From positions 1 to 22,673 of the forward strand of contig DVMZ01000071.1 of NCBI GenBank assembly GCA_018714725.1: 22,673 bases of DNA, read 5' to 3'. The stretch is from Candidatus Scatosoma pullistercoris (lineage in GTDB: Bacteria; Bacillota; Clostridia; Christensenellales; Borkfalkiaceae). The notes beneath the pieces are model-generated. The model did not search any database. It was not told where the DNA came from and saw nothing but the letters and a program-made list of their open reading frames with translations. Shown here in pieces: positions 1 through 6,250 of this stretch (its first letter is position 1; each line of letters starts with the position of its first letter). Made by a program: the position numbers and the translations under genes.

Positions 1-107
1 AGCCGCTTGTCCGTTTCGCCCTTCCCCGCAAAGCCTGCAAAAATAATTTATCTGCTCCGGTATCCGATAAATGCACAAAACAAAACTCCGCAGCCGGAAA
101 TCCGCGC

Positions 108-136
108 AAAAAAAGAACGGACTCAGTCGTCCGTCC
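108..136 (-). terminator. Rho-independent terminator overlapping the mreB-like stop codon
   Basis: On the minus strand an 8-bp stem (GGACGGAC pairing with GTCCGTTC, one G-U pair) closes a 6-nt loop, GACTGA, and is followed directly by seven T residues (A run at 108-114 on the plus strand). The loop contains the TGA stop codon of the mreB-like gene at 123-125, so the terminator starts inside the coding sequence. It marks the end of the maf-mreB unit. Positions 1-107 beyond it hold no gene I can support. Confidence 0.8.
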
Positions 137-1133
137 CTTTGGCGATTCTTCCGAGAATCCGTTCGTCCCGCACCGCCGCTCCGCCGCCCGTCACGACGGC
201 AAATTGCGGTTCGTCGCAGACATGGATCCTCATGTCGAGTTTCTTCGCGATATATTCGGGCACGAAAGAGAGCTTCACGACGCCGCCCGAGAGATATACG
301 CCGTTGCCGTTGACCGCCGCCGCGACTTCCGCGGGAAGTTTTTGCAGGACGAGCGAGGCGTATTCGAGAATTTTATCGATATAAATCCGGATACACGGCT
401 CGATCTCCGAAGCCTGCACCGAGACGGAACCGGGCCGCATGGCCGAAACCAGGCTCCCCTCCACCACCGTGGCGCCGCGGGCCCCCACCGCCAGCGAGCC
501 GATTTCGTTTTTCACCCGCTCCGCCGTGAGCGCGCCGATATGCAGGCCTTTGCATGCCTCGATCCGGTCGATGATATTGGCGTCCATGTTATTGCCGCCG
601 ACGTTCATCGAAAGCCCCGCGATGATTCCGTCCAGCGACAGCACCGCCGCATTGGTCACGCCGCCTCCGATGTCGAGACAGAAGACGGGATTGGCTTCGC
701 TGAGCACGGCGTCCGCGCCGAGCGCGGCAAGAAAGGGCGCCTCCACAAAGCACAGCCGTTTCAATCCGCATTCCTCCGCCAGAGCGGCGTAATCTTCCCG
801 AAGTTTCGCCGAAGCGCCGCAAGGCACGGAAAAGACGGTGAAAGAGCGCTTGAGCACCGAAGGCCGGATGCCGATTCTGGAAAGAAATTCTTTCAGCATC
901 GCTTCCGCCAGACGCATGTCCACGATTTCACCCTCGTAGACGGGAAAGACGATCTCTGTAAATTCCGCCGTCTTTCCCACCAGCTTTTTCGCGTCCTTCC
1001 CGATCGCCTTGATCTCGCGGTTCACCCCGCTGACCGCAACGCACGACGGCTCCGCCAGCACGACGCCGCTTCCCGCGTCCGCGCGGTAAATTTTCGTCAC
1101 CGACGATCCGAGATCAATCGCAAGTTTTATCAT
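123..1133 (-). CDS. MreB-like actin-family ATPase (rod shape-determining protein family)
   Basis: This 336-residue protein has the actin/Hsp70 ATPase fold signature. Visible are a phosphate-1 loop near the N terminus (AIDLGSSVTKIY), the MreB-type stretch EPSCVAV followed by IGKDAKKLVGKT, a phosphate-2 loop (CLDIGGGVTNAAVLSLDG), the GGNNMDANIIDRI segment and an adenosine motif (YLSGGVVKL). MreB polymers guide cell-wall synthesis at the inner membrane. The length is close to normal MreB (about 330-350), but the sequence is divergent: the usual GTANTL is GSSVTK, and RPMKDGVIAD is FPVYEGEIVD. It starts at ATG 1133, overlapping the maf stop by four bases (ATGA), which implies translational coupling. 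No mreC or mreD follows, because a terminator lies at the stop codon. It may be a second, specialised MreB/Mbl paralogue. The family is clear, the precise role is not. Confidence 0.85.
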   Translation of the reverse strand: MIKLAIDLGSSVTKIYRADAGSGVVLAEPSCVAVSGVNREIKAIGKDAKKLVGKTAEFTEIVFPVYEGEIVDMRLAEAMLKEFLSRIGIRPSVLKRSFTVFSVPCGASAKLREDYAALAEECGLKRLCFVEAPFLAALGADAVLSEANPVFCLDIGGGVTNAAVLSLDGIIAGLSMNVGGNNMDANIIDRIEACKGLHIGALTAERVKNEIGSLAVGARGATVVEGSLVSAMRPGSVSVQASEIEPCIRIYIDKILEYASLVLQKLPAEVAAAVNGNGVYLSGGVVKLSFVPEYIAKKLDMRIHVCDEPQFAVVTGGGAAVRDERILGRIAKGTDD

Positions 1134-1783
1134 ACCCTCACTCCTTTCTGCCCTTCCGGTTTTTCAGGCCCCAGCCCTTCCGGCGACGGCCCGCCGGGCG
1201 CCCTTTTCGGCTCTTCCGTCCGTTCCGGCTCTTCCGGCAAATTCAGCATTCTGCGGCAAAGCTCCACGGGAAGCCCGACGACGTTGGTGTAGCTGCCGGT
1301 AATTTTCTCCGCCAGCCCGCCGTCCTGAATCCCGTACGCGCCCGCTTTGTCCATCGGGGAGCCGGTGGCGATATAGTCGCGGATAAACTGCCCGCTCAGC
1401 GGCCGAAAGGTGACCTCGGTGCGCGCATACTCCGTCCGGATTTTGCCGTCCGCCGCCAGGGCGACGCCCGTGAATACCTCGTGCGTCCTGCCCGAAAGCG
1501 CGCTCAGCATCCGGAAAGCGTCCTCTTCGGAAACGGGTTTGCCGAGAATTTTTCCGTCGAGCGCCACGACGGTGTCCGCGCCGAGCACGACGGCCCCCTG
1601 CGCGCACGGAAGCGAAGCCACTTCTTCCGCTTTATGGCGCGCCAGCGCCTGCACCACTTCCGAAGGCGGCAGAGAAAAATCCGCGCGCTCCTCTCCGCGG
1701 GCGGGAATCACCGAAAATCCGGGACATATTTCTTTGAGCAGCTCTCTCCGTCTCGGAGAAGCGCTCGCCAGAATCAAACGCAT
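1130..1783 (-). CDS. maf: Maf family nucleoside triphosphate pyrophosphatase
   Basis: The 217-residue product has all Maf landmarks: LILASASPRRRELL at the N terminus, VVLGADTVVALDGKILGKP in the centre, LSGRTHEVFTGVAL, and GSPMDKAGAYGIQDGG near the C terminus. Maf proteins hydrolyse non-canonical or pyrimidine nucleoside triphosphates to monophosphates, act as house-cleaning enzymes and can inhibit septation. The start is ATG 1783 because the sequence AAAGGGAG lies just upstream; an in-frame start 42 bases further out (1825) would add 14 residues with no family match. The protein carries an extra Pro/Glu/Lys-rich tail of about 30 residues after the conserved RRMLNLPEE, probably disordered. The gene overlaps the mreB-like gene by four bases; maf next to mre genes is a common Bacillota arrangement. 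Confidence 0.93.
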   Translation of the reverse strand: MRLILASASPRRRELLKEICPGFSVIPARGEERADFSLPPSEVVQALARHKAEEVASLPCAQGAVVLGADTVVALDGKILGKPVSEEDAFRMLSALSGRTHEVFTGVALAADGKIRTEYARTEVTFRPLSGQFIRDYIATGSPMDKAGAYGIQDGGLAEKITGSYTNVVGLPVELCRRMLNLPEEPERTEEPKRAPGGPSPEGLGPEKPEGQKGVRV

Positions 1784-1873
1784 ACACTCTCCCTTTGCGC
1801 GGCCGACGCGCCGCGCCCCCGGCAAAAGCCGGACCGCTCTGCCGCGACCGGCAAGAAATTACTCCGCCTTGAC

Positions 1874-1905
1874 CGGAAAAGGGCAAAAACTGCGGAAAAG
1901 GGCAA
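1874..1905. repeat. 13-bp direct repeat upstream of maf
   Basis: CGGAAAAGGGCAA occurs at 1874-1886 and again at 1893-1905, a spacing of 19 bp. It lies in the 259-bp gap between ppx and maf, where the maf promoter should be. I find no convincing -35/-10 pair there. Two in-phase copies could be an operator, but this is weak. Confidence 0.35.
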
Positions 1906-1999
1906 CCGTTGCCGCGACGCAGAACGATGCCCCCGCCGAAAAAACAGGACGTGCTTCCCGGTCCGCAAAGCGCCGTCAAAATCCCGGAATATACAAGCA

Positions 2000-2030
2000 G
2001 GCGCCGCTTTCCGCGAGGAAAAGCGGCGCC
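2000..2030 (-). terminator. Hairpin terminator downstream of the ppx/gppA-type gene
   Basis: A perfect 11-bp inverted repeat (GGCGCCGCTTT at 2000-2010, AAAGCGGCGCC at 2020-2030) with a 9-nt loop starts 13 bases past the ppx stop codon. On the minus strand it is followed by TGCTTGTATATT, which is T-rich but not a clean T run, so termination may be partial and read-through into maf-mreB is possible. Confidence 0.65.
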
Positions 2031-2042
2031 GTATCATTCCGA

Positions 2043-3554
2043 TCAGAGAATTTCCAGATTCTTTCTGAACGCCCTCTTGAACTCCCCGTTTGCCTGCGAA
2101 GCGTCGCGGATTTCCAGGGAAGCGTCTCCCGTGACTTCCGTCTTCATGATCACGGAATCGCCCAGCACGTCGCAATTGATCCCGCTCACCATGCCGGAAG
2201 CGCTTCTGTCCAGGCTTTCGGCAATGCGCAGCAATACGCCGAGTTTCTTCACCGCGTCGAGATCCTCTTCCAGTACGAGGTCTTTGTACTTCTGCCAGTC
2301 GGCGAGGGAAATATCCTCTTTCTTGTGACAGCAGGCAACGAACGCGGCCAGCACGATCTCCCGGTGCGCGGCGCCGTAAATGGAGGAATTGAGAATCATG
2401 TAACAGCTGTGTTTCTGGTGATTGTAATACTTGATGCGCATGCCGCAGTCGTGCAGGCTCGCCGCGATTTTCAGCACTTTGAGATACTGGCGGGAGAACT
2501 TATGCAGAACCCGGAGCTGTTTGAACAGCTGTATGGACAGATGCACGACGTGTTCGACGTGCTTGGAATCGCAGTCGTAATACTTGACCAGCGTTTCCAG
2601 GCTGTAACTGAGCACGTCGGAAACGGGCTTTTCAAGGGTCATGGGCAGCGCCTGGTTGAACATGATTCCCTCGCGCAGTCCCGCGCCGCCGATCGTGAAT
2701 TTTTCGATGTTCATGTAAGTGACAAAGGACTTGACGATCGCCATCGCGGCGGGCATGATGTCCGCACGGGCGGGCGAAAGACCGCGGATTTTTTTCCGCT
2801 TGTCGATATCCAGCACTTTGATCATGTCATAGATATTCGTGAAGTCCTCGACGGCAAGGTTGTAGTTATGCACCGTGTCGAGGGGATATTTCTTGACGAG
2901 CTTGCTGATCTTGAACAGATTCCGGAAGGACCCGCCCACGCCGATCATCTGCGTTTCGGGATCCACCTCTTTCAGCCAGGGCAGTTTTTTCAGCTGCTCG
3001 GTGAAAAACTCCTCGATCTTCTCCGCCGCTTCTTCGGGCGTGCAGTCGCCCGCGAACAGGTCGGTCAGCGTCACAGCGCCGAAGGGCAGCGTCGCGAATC
3101 CGAGCATGTTCCGGCGGTTGTAATAGACGATTTTCGTGCTTCCGCCGCCGATTTCCAGAATCAGCCCCTTGGGAATGTCCATCGTATTGATGACTCCGCG
3201 ATAGACGAGCGTCGCTTCCTCCTCCTCGGAAAGCACCCTGATTTTTATGTTGCACGTCGCCTGAATCTCATCGAGAAACGAGCGCTGGTTTTTGGCGCGC
3301 CGGACGGCCGCGGTCGCCACCGCGATGATGCGCTCCACGCCGGAAGAATCGCACAGCCGCTTGAACATCTTCAGAGTCTTGATCGTCTCCGCCACCCGCT
3401 GAGGTTTGAGAAACCCGTCTCTGTCCATGTCCTGTCCGAGGCGGACACTCTCCTTCAGCTCGTCCACCACCATGAAATGACCCTCGGTGAACAAATTGAC
3501 GATGACCAGCCTCGCCGAATTCGACCCCAGGTCGATAATGCCTATTTTTTCCAC
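2043..3554 (-). CDS. Ppx/GppA family exopolyphosphatase / pppGpp phosphohydrolase with HD-type C-terminal domain
   Basis: The 503-residue protein opens with IGIIDLGSNSARLVIV, the phosphate-1 loop of the Ppx/GppA branch of the actin/Hsp70 superfamily. It continues with ATAAVRRAKN, a catalytic-region ExxxA motif (LSEEEEATLVYRGV) and ILEIGGGSTKIVYY, the phosphate-2 loop. From about residue 310 an HD-like helical domain follows, with HVVHLS, LHDCGMR and HQKHSCYM. Members hydrolyse polyphosphate from its ends or convert pppGpp to ppGpp; sequence alone does not separate these activities. Length matches the long two-domain form (about 500). It starts at a GTG at 3554 with GAGGTGA seven or eight bases upstream; no ATG fits this Shine-Dalgarno site. 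No polyphosphate kinase is adjacent. It has its own promoter and a leader of about 210 nt. Confidence 0.93.
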   Translation of the reverse strand: MEKIGIIDLGSNSARLVIVNLFTEGHFMVVDELKESVRLGQDMDRDGFLKPQRVAETIKTLKMFKRLCDSSGVERIIAVATAAVRRAKNQRSFLDEIQATCNIKIRVLSEEEEATLVYRGVINTMDIPKGLILEIGGGSTKIVYYNRRNMLGFATLPFGAVTLTDLFAGDCTPEEAAEKIEEFFTEQLKKLPWLKEVDPETQMIGVGGSFRNLFKISKLVKKYPLDTVHNYNLAVEDFTNIYDMIKVLDIDKRKKIRGLSPARADIMPAAMAIVKSFVTYMNIEKFTIGGAGLREGIMFNQALPMTLEKPVSDVLSYSLETLVKYYDCDSKHVEHVVHLSIQLFKQLRVLHKFSRQYLKVLKIAASLHDCGMRIKYYNHQKHSCYMILNSSIYGAAHREIVLAAFVACCHKKEDISLADWQKYKDLVLEEDLDAVKKLGVLLRIAESLDRSASGMVSGINCDVLGDSVIMKTEVTGDASLEIRDASQANGEFKRAFRKNLEIL

Positions 3555-3770
3555 TTTCTTTCACCTCGCCTTGCCCGACAGGCGGAACACCCTACCGTCT
3601 GCCGTACCGTATAATAAATTCCCGGTGCCGAGCGGAACTTCCCGTATAACCCGAAAAAACGCCGCACAGACTCTCTCCCCGCCAAAACGGGGACCGATCT
3701 CTGCGCTCCGCTCTCTGCGGGGCCTCTCACCGTCCCCGCCCGAAATTTTCCATTTTATCAGTTTTCCCAT

Positions 3771-3799
3771 AGTTTAGCACATAAAAACGCTTTTGTCCA
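3771..3799 (-). promoter_or_regulatory. Sigma-A-type promoter for the ppx/gppA-type gene
   Basis: On the minus strand TGGACA (3794-3799) is followed after exactly 17 bases by TAAACT (3771-3776), preceded by TGC, an extended -10 element. The predicted start near 3764 gives a leader of about 210 nt before the GTG. The leader contains a small CCCCG/CGGGG hairpin but no riboswitch I recognise. Confidence 0.6.
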
Positions 3800-4252
3800 T
3801 ACCCTTTTGAAAAATTTTTGGTAATTTTCAGAAATTTTTTTCAGTTTTGACGTTTTTCAACTTTTTTCGCGCTCATTTTCCCGTACGGATGTTCAAAATC
3901 CACAAAAAAAGAACGAAAAATTTACACAAGAAAGGAGATCGCCCCGCCTGTTCCGGAACAATCTCCCATTTTCCCCCGATTCTCTTCCCTTTCCGCCCTT
4001 CCCGTCTGTTTCTCCCCTTCCTACCCTTTTTCTCCGCCTTGCTTTCCGTTTTGCCGCCCCGTTTCCTTTGCTTTCCGAATGCGGATTTCCGTTTTCCGTT
4101 TTTCGCTTTTTCCCGCGCGGGCGCCGGTTTTTCCTGTCTTATGTTATAATAATGAATGCAATGTTACCGTTTTTCTGTTCTCGGTTCCGGAACTTTGAAA
4201 ATTTTTTGCAGATTTCCGCAACCGCTCGCCCGGGGCGCCGGTTTTGCCCCGC
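3800..4252. other. Gene-free spacer with a polypyrimidine tract
   Basis: No ORF here has family similarity, a ribosome binding site or plausible composition. The first 140 bases are AT-rich (upstream of the ppx promoter). In 3961-4080 I count 18 purines in 120 bases, so the plus strand is 85 percent pyrimidine; the bias continues more weakly to 4140. A lone TATAAT at 4145-4150 has no matching -35 and no gene after it. The HAD gene ends at 4253 without a clear T-run terminator. Confidence 0.6.
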
Positions 4253-4900
4253 TCAGTCCAGCCGATCGGCAAGCCCGGCAAACGTCCCGAACAGAAAGAC
4301 GGGATGTTCCGCTTCCAGTTCGCCCTCTTCCGCATACCCCGCCGTAAAGCCCGCGAAATCCACTTTGCACAGCCTCGCGCCCTCCGCGTCGTGTTTGCGG
4401 TCCCCGATCATCAGCGAAAGGCTGTTTTCCGCGTTCAGACGGCGCAGGGCTTCGCGGATGACGTCCGCCTTGGACGGGAGACTGCCGTCCGTCCCGCTCC
4501 CCGTCAGCGCGTCGAAAAAGGGGGTAAAACCGAACGCGTCCGAGACCCGCCGCGCGAAAATTTCCGGCTTGGAAGTCGCCAGCGCCAGGCGATAGCCGCG
4601 CCGTCGCAACTCTTCCAGCGCTTCTTTCGCGCCGGGAACCGGCTCGTTCTCGAACAGCCCTTTCTCCGCATAATACTCCCGGTATTTCCGCACGGCCTCC
4701 GCCGTCTGCGCTTCCTCAAGCCCGAAAATTTCCGAAAAGGAATAAGTCAGCGGCGGCCCCACGCAGAGGCGGAGCCGTCTTTCGTCCGGTTCCGGACGGC
4801 CGAGCGACGCCAGCGCATACCTCAGCCCCGCGTAAATCCCGGGGTGGGAATAGGTCAGCGTCCCGTCCAGATCAAACAAAACGTATTCGTATTTCCTCAT
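4253..4900 (-). CDS. HAD superfamily phosphatase, phosphoglycolate phosphatase (Gph/PpaX)-like
   Basis: The 215-residue protein shows the four HAD motifs: LFDLDGTLTYS (nucleophile Asp10 and acid/base Asp12), LALATSKP (motif II Thr/Ser), a conserved Lys (PSKADVI region) and LMIGDRKHDAEGA (motif IV with paired acidic residues). The helical cap between motifs I and II matches subfamily IA, and the GDRKHD form is typical of phosphoglycolate phosphatases and their relatives. It probably removes phosphate from a small cytosolic metabolite; the substrate cannot be fixed from sequence. It starts at ATG 4900 with GCGGGAG upstream. It has its own extended -10 promoter at 5024-5052 and a leader of about 115 nt containing a GGGGCT/AGCCCC hairpin, so it is probably independent of the upstream TSUP genes. 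Confidence 0.88.
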   Translation of the reverse strand: MRKYEYVLFDLDGTLTYSHPGIYAGLRYALASLGRPEPDERRLRLCVGPPLTYSFSEIFGLEEAQTAEAVRKYREYYAEKGLFENEPVPGAKEALEELRRRGYRLALATSKPEIFARRVSDAFGFTPFFDALTGSGTDGSLPSKADVIREALRRLNAENSLSLMIGDRKHDAEGARLCKVDFAGFTAGYAEEGELEAEHPVFLFGTFAGLADRLD

Positions 4901-5023
4901 ACTCGCTCCCGCCGCGGCCCTTCCGCTTTTCGTGCCTCTGCCGCTTTCCGCCCTTTCCGGGCGCGCCCCGCTTTCCGGGCTTTGGGGCTTGTCTGAGCCC
5001 CCCGGTTTCTTCCGTTTCCGGTT

Positions 5024-5052
5024 ATTTTATCATATTCCGGAAAATTTTTCAA
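5024..5052 (-). promoter_or_regulatory. Promoter for the HAD phosphatase gene
   Basis: Minus-strand TTGAAA (5047-5052), a 17-base spacer and TAAAAT (5024-5029) preceded by TGA (extended -10). The -35 box begins one base after the stop codon of the second TSUP gene (TAG at 5053-5055), so the promoter occupies nearly the whole start of the intergenic gap. An inverted TTTCCGG/CCGGAAA pair flanks the -10 region and could bind a regulator. Confidence 0.7.
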
Positions 5053-5421
5053 CTAATTTTCGCCGGAAAAAGCGCCGCGAAACTGAAAAAAAGACAAAAT
5101 GACGAGAAAGACGCCGAACGCGCGGCGCAGCATCGCGGAGGGAAGGACGTACGCCAGCAACGCCCCCGCCGCGGAAAAGAGCAGGGCGGGCAGAATGATC
5201 CAGAGAATCCCCTTCGTTTCCAGCAGCCCGTTTTGCGCGTGCACCCGCAGCGCGCCCGCGCTCATCGGAAAAAAGGAAAACAGATTGGCCGACTGCGCGA
5301 TCTTCTGTTCCACGCCCCCCACGAGCACCAGCAGGGGAATGGTCACCGTCCCCCCGCCCATTCCCATTCCGGCAGGAATGCCGCCCAGAAATCCCAGCAA
5401 AAGATAAATGTAAAAAGACAT
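5053..5421 (-). CDS. TSUP (TauE/SafE) family half-transporter, second copy
   Basis: The 122-residue hydrophobic protein begins MSFYIYLLLGFLGGIPAG and contains the TSUP signature GMGMGGGTVTIPLLV, then SANLFSFFPMSAGAL and two more hydrophobic segments, about four membrane helices in all. Full TSUP permeases (about 250 residues) are built from two such halves and move sulfite, sulfonates or other organic anions. Here this half is a separate gene with the same length as the other half at 5664-6032. The ATG at 5421 lacks a recognisable Shine-Dalgarno site, which is unusual in this window; no better in-frame start is seen. It most likely forms a heterodimer with its neighbour. Substrate unknown. 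Confidence 0.82.
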   Translation of the reverse strand: MSFYIYLLLGFLGGIPAGMGMGGGTVTIPLLVLVGGVEQKIAQSANLFSFFPMSAGALRVHAQNGLLETKGILWIILPALLFSAAGALLAYVLPSAMLRRAFGVFLVILSFFQFRGAFSGEN

Positions 5422-5528
5422 ATGTACGGGTGTACGGACCCGGAAAGCGCGGAGCGGAAGAAGGGAGAAAGGCAGGCCGGAAATCGGCGGGCACGGAGCG
5501 GCCCATAAAAAAACGGCGGGTAAAACTT

Positions 5529-5620
5529 CCGGCGGAAAGCTCCGGCAAAACGCCGCAGTGAAATGCCCGGCGGAAAGTTCCGGCACACCCGGCACGCCCG
5601 GCGAAACGCCCGGCAAAAAT
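5529..5620. repeat. CCGGCGGAAAG-type repeats between the two TSUP half-genes
   Basis: Near-identical 18-bp units CCGGCGGAAAGCTCCGGC (5529-5546) and CCGGCGGAAAGTTCCGGC (5567-5584) are 38 bp apart and are followed by three CCCGGC repeats to about 5615. Each unit is partly self-complementary. They fill the middle of the 242-bp gap between the two half-transporter genes. There is a T7 run on the minus strand near 5507-5513 without a strong stem before it. Confidence 0.6.
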
Positions 5621-5663
5621 AAACGGATTGCAGGCGGGCGTTTCGCCGGACGGAATCCTTCGC

Positions 5664-6032
5664 TCACCTTGCGAACAGAAGCCAAAGCCCCGCAAAGGCC
5701 TGCAAAAGGGCAAAGATGACGCCGACGGTCTTGCGGGGAAGGCTGCCGAGCAGGCGGGCGCCGACAAATCCTCCCGCCGTCACGCCCACCGACGTGGGAA
5801 TGAGCACGGAAAAATCGTAAATGCCGCGCGCGGCGTACAGGACAAACGTGAGCAGGGATACGGGCAGGATGACGAGAATGGCGGTGGCGTGCGCTTTGCG
5901 GGCGGGAAGCCCGGTCTTTTGCAGCAGGGGAACGGCCAGCATGCCGCCCCCGCCCCCGAACACGCTGTTGGCGGCGCCTGCGGCGCAGCCGCACACAATC
6001 CGCTCCCAACGCTTTCCGGCGCTCTTTTCCAT
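5664..6032 (-). CDS. TSUP (TauE/SafE) family half-transporter, first copy
   Basis: The 122-residue protein starts MEKSAGKRWERIVCGCAAGA, then has the glycine-rich TSUP motif NSVFGGGGGMLAVPLLQ and further hydrophobic stretches VILPVSLLTFVLYAA, TSVGVTAGGFVGARLLG and VGVIFALLQAFAGLWLLF. It is about half the length of a classical TSUP permease and carries one copy of the repeat signature. The start at ATG 6032 is supported by AAGGAGGGAGGGG just upstream. It lies first in a two-gene unit with the other half (5053-5421); paired small TSUP genes are known in clostridia and are thought to work as a two-subunit transporter in the cytoplasmic membrane. The substrate (sulfite, sulfonate or other anion) is not evident from neighbours. 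Confidence 0.85.
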   Translation of the reverse strand: MEKSAGKRWERIVCGCAAGAANSVFGGGGGMLAVPLLQKTGLPARKAHATAILVILPVSLLTFVLYAARGIYDFSVLIPTSVGVTAGGFVGARLLGSLPRKTVGVIFALLQAFAGLWLLFAR

Positions 6033-6155
6033 ATTTCCCCTCCCTCCTTTTCCGAAAAAGGGGATTCCGGGTCACGGTTTGCCCCTTTACAACTCAGTCT
6101 GCGTAAAATTTCCGCATTTTATAAAACTTTTTCTCGCAATTATCACCATAATCGC

Positions 6156-6184
6156 TTGCTTCCTGCGCGATTTTATATTAAAAT
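6156..6184 (+). promoter_or_regulatory. Promoter for the large lipoprotein gene
   Basis: TTGCTT (6156-6161), a 17-base spacer and TAAAAT (6179-6184). The predicted start near 6191 gives a leader of about 60 nt ending in the GAAGGTG ribosome binding site. The same TTGCTT box with 17-base spacing is used by the serS promoter. Confidence 0.65.
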
Positions 6185-6250
6185 AGTAAGAGCAAATGTT
6201 TACCGTCCGAAAATATCGGACATCAAAAAACAATACCGAAGGTGTTTACA

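Noticed and set aside
4145..4150. Stand-alone TATAAT
   Set aside because: No -35 at suitable spacing and no gene downstream on that strand.
5053..6075. Reading the TSUP region as one 340-codon protein
   Set aside because: The frame of the second half is open upstream, but its upstream residues are Arg/Pro/Ala-rich nonsense, while the true first half is in another frame with a strong ribosome binding site.
6242..6250. GTG start for the lipoprotein
   Set aside because: The GTG lies inside the GAAGGTG ribosome binding site; ATG 6251 has proper spacing.
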